Part shown: one piece after another, positions 5,999-7,259 of the stretch
Numbering within the stretch: position 1 is the stretch's first letter
Layout of the letters: the number at the start of each line of letters is the position of its first letter
NCBI GenBank assembly: GCA_934130265.1
Contig: CAKOYC010000058.1
Location: 1-7,259, forward strand
From: an uncultured Bacilli bacterium
GTDB taxonomy: Bacteria > Bacillota_I > Bacilli_A > RF39 > UBA660
Reading direction: 5' to 3'
Length of the DNA: 7,259 nt
Notes under the pieces: generated by a model
What the model saw: only the letters and a program-made list of their open reading frames with translations
Told to the model about the DNA's origin: nothing
Databases searched by the model: none
Translations under genes and position numbers: made by a program

Positions 5999-6886
5999 AT
6001 GATTTTATTTGTAAGTGGTAGAACTGATATAGTAGCTTTTTATACTCCTTGGTTTATTAATAGATATAAAGAAGGGTATGTTGATGTTAGAAATCCCTTT
6101 TATCCTAGTTTAGTAAGTAGAATTTATTTTGATGATGTAGACTTATTATACTTTTGTACTAAGAATCCTTTACCTATAATACCTTATCTAAATGAGTTTA
6201 AAAAGAAAGTCTTATTTAATGTGACAATAACACCATATAAAAATGATATAGAGTTAAATGTTCCTAATAAAAGTCTAATAATAGATGGAGTCAAACAAAT
6301 AGCTGAGATTATTGGTAAAGATAATATTTATATTAGGTATGATCCTATTTTTCTAAGTGAAAAGTATAATCTAGATTATCATATTAAAGCTTTTGAAAGA
6401 CTTTGTTCTTTGCTTACTGGTTGTACTAATCATATAATAATTTCTTTTATTGATGATTATAAGAATGTAAGAAAGAATATGAATAGTTTAAAGATAATTC
6501 CTTTTACTAAAGAAGATTATAAAGAAATAGGAGTTAACTTTAGTAGAATAGCTAGTAAATATAATATTACTTGTCAAACATGTTTTGAGAAAGAAAACTT
6601 AGTGGAGTATGATTTTATTAAAGAAGATTGTCTTAGTAAACAACTAGCTTATTCTTTAACTGGTAAGAACTATAAGAAAGGAAAAATGCGAAAAGGAAAT
6701 CTTTGTAATTGTGTTGAAATGGTAGATATTGGTGCTTATAATTCTTGTAAATACCTATGTAAATATTGTTATGCTAATTATGATGAAGCGAAAGTTAATG
6801 AAAACTATAATAACCATGATGTAAACTCATCACTATTAATTGGACATCTTACTGATAAAGATACGATAAAAATAAGAAAAAAATAG
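5999..6886 (+). CDS. DUF1848 family protein, C-terminal radical-SAM-like cysteine motif
   Basis: This is a full-length member (295 residues) of the uncharacterised DUF1848 family, recognisable end to end: MILFVSGRTDIVAFYTPWF (1-19), VRNPFYPSLVSRI, LYFCTKNPLP, NVTITPYKNDIE, IYIRYDPIFLSEKYNLDYHI, IISFIDDYKN, DIGAYNSCKYLCKYCYANY and HDVNSSLLIG. The family's hallmark is a CX3CX2C motif near the C-terminus (Cys250, Cys254, Cys257) resembling the radical-SAM 4Fe-4S motif, which in ordinary radical-SAM proteins such as PflA lies near the N-terminus. Further cysteines at 192, 195, 211, 236 and 238 could bind a second metal centre. The family function is unknown and a redox or radical role is inference. 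The start at 5999 fits the family N-terminus. Its GGTGG site (5991-5995) is only 3 bases from the ATG, so translation may depend on ribosomes leaving the upstream 107-residue gene, whose stop is 9 bases away. Confidence 0.93.
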   Translation: MILFVSGRTDIVAFYTPWFINRYKEGYVDVRNPFYPSLVSRIYFDDVDLLYFCTKNPLPIIPYLNEFKKKVLFNVTITPYKNDIELNVPNKSLIIDGVKQIAEIIGKDNIYIRYDPIFLSEKYNLDYHIKAFERLCSLLTGCTNHIIISFIDDYKNVRKNMNSLKIIPFTKEDYKEIGVNFSRIASKYNITCQTCFEKENLVEYDFIKEDCLSKQLAYSLTGKNYKKGKMRKGNLCNCVEMVDIGAYNSCKYLCKYCYANYDEAKVNENYNNHDVNSSLLIGHLTDKDTIKIRKK

Positions 6887-6890
6887 AAAT

Positions 6891-6934
6891 AAATCCTAAA
6901 CTGTTCTATAATTAATTAGAAGGTAGGGATTTTT
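6891..6934 (+). terminator. imperfect hairpin with T run; possible terminator of the DUF1848 operon
   Basis: AAATCCTA (6891-6898) pairs with TAGGGATTT (6924-6932) with one bulged G. Inside, TTCTA (6904-6908) pairs with TAGAA (6917-6921). Five T (6930-6934) end directly at the ATG of the ATPase gene. It starts 5 bases after the DUF1848 stop. The stem is bulged and AT-rich, so termination would be partial. The ATPase ribosome site (around 6921-6928) lies in the 3' arm and its -10 box in the loop. Confidence 0.45.
6907..6912 (+). promoter_or_regulatory. possible -10 box of the P-type ATPase gene
   Basis: TATAAT (6907-6912) is a perfect -10 box with a start expected near 6919 and a leader of about 16 bases. 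There is no TG extension and no evident -35 (the sequence around 6884-6889 is TAGAAA), so strength is doubtful without an activator. Confidence 0.4.
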
Positions 6935-7259
6935 ATGGTACCAAAGTTTTCTAAAAAAGATATAGTTAATTTTAATGAAGAAACATTATACAAAGAATAT
7001 AAAGATTATGTAGATAAAGATAATGATTATCTATTTAAAATATTTAATAGTAAAGATGCTGGACTTAGCAGTAAGGAAGTTGCTAAAAGACGAGAAGAAT
7101 ATGGAAAAAACGTTATTAATGAGGAAAAGAAGAAAAGTATTTTTACCTTTTTAATAGATTCTTTTAAAGATCCATTTATCTATATCCTAATAATTTTAGC
7201 CACTATTAACTTTTTGCTAGGAGATAGACTTGGTTCTTTAATAATTGTAATGTTAGCAC
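6935..7259 (+). CDS. P-type cation-transporting ATPase, N-terminal part
   Basis: Only the first 108 codons are in the window and the frame is still open at 7259. After an N-terminal extension, the P-type ATPase cation-transporter N domain is clear (about residues 34-75): DAGLSSKEVAKRREEYGKNVINEEKKKS, the GLS-EV-RR-YG-N pattern of this family. The first membrane helix pair starts with FLIDSFKDPFIYILIILATINFLLGD-like sequence (about 76-101). The phosphorylation motif DKTGT and the metal-site helices are off the window, so the ion cannot be decided. The FKDPF-ILIILA-GD segment fits both magnesium importers of the MgtA type and P2A calcium exporters. The ATG at 6935 has AGGTAGGG (6921-6928) 6 bases upstream. 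Transcription may come from the -10 at 6907-6912 or by read-through from the DUF1848 operon; the hairpin between them could separate the two. Confidence 0.9.
   Translation, partial: MVPKFSKKDIVNFNEETLYKEYKDYVDKDNDYLFKIFNSKDAGLSSKEVAKRREEYGKNVINEEKKKSIFTFLIDSFKDPFIYILIILATINFLLGDRLGSLIIVMLA

Noticed and set aside
6887..6934. Magnesium-sensing leader (M-box or mgtA-type) before the P-type ATPase
   Set aside because: The gap to the preceding gene is only 48 bases, far too short for an M-box, and the predicted leader is about 16 bases.

Overview
The window reads as chromosomal DNA of a low-GC, anaerobic, fermentative Firmicutes or Mollicutes-related bacterium, probably a gut-type Bacilli/Clostridia lineage. 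The evidence is the very AT-rich base use, AGGAGG-type ribosome sites, an oxygen-sensitive pyruvate formate-lyase system, two lipoproteins with classical lipoboxes, and a tRNA gene that encodes its own CCA end. The standard bacterial code is used: pflA ends in TGA at a terminator, and tryptophan is written TGG. The genus cannot be named from this sequence alone.

Layout. Positions 1-961 (minus strand) hold an LppM-like lipoprotein, followed 16 bp later by the start of a small pilin-like membrane protein that runs off the left edge. A divergent 54-residue two-helix membrane protein follows (1084-1248). Positions 1360-4320 hold the core metabolic pair pflB-pflA (pyruvate formate-lyase and its radical-SAM activase), joined by TAAATG and closed by a strong, probably bidirectional terminator. 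Converging on it from the right (4331-5045, minus strand) is a two-gene envelope operon: an FxLYD-type lipoprotein and a zinc-ribbon membrane protein. Divergent from that operon is a single-domain XRE/Cro-C1 regulator (5151-5390). Next come tRNA-Lys(CTT) with its own promoter and terminator (5426-5573), and a two-gene operon with a near-consensus promoter: an unrecognised 107-residue protein and a DUF1848 protein (5666-6886). The window ends inside a P-type cation ATPase gene (from 6935).

How the genes work together. PflA activates PflB for anaerobic conversion of pyruvate and CoA to acetyl-CoA and formate. The XRE regulator may control itself and the divergent lipoprotein/zinc-ribbon operon, because a short heptamer recurs in that control region. 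The other genes look like independent transcription units. No phage, insertion sequence, CRISPR array or recognisable defence system is visible. The points most worth a second look are a hairpin that nests the promoter and ribosome site of the ATPase gene, the orphan gene paired with DUF1848, the pilin-like gene at the left edge, and a shared extended -10 element in four or five promoters.
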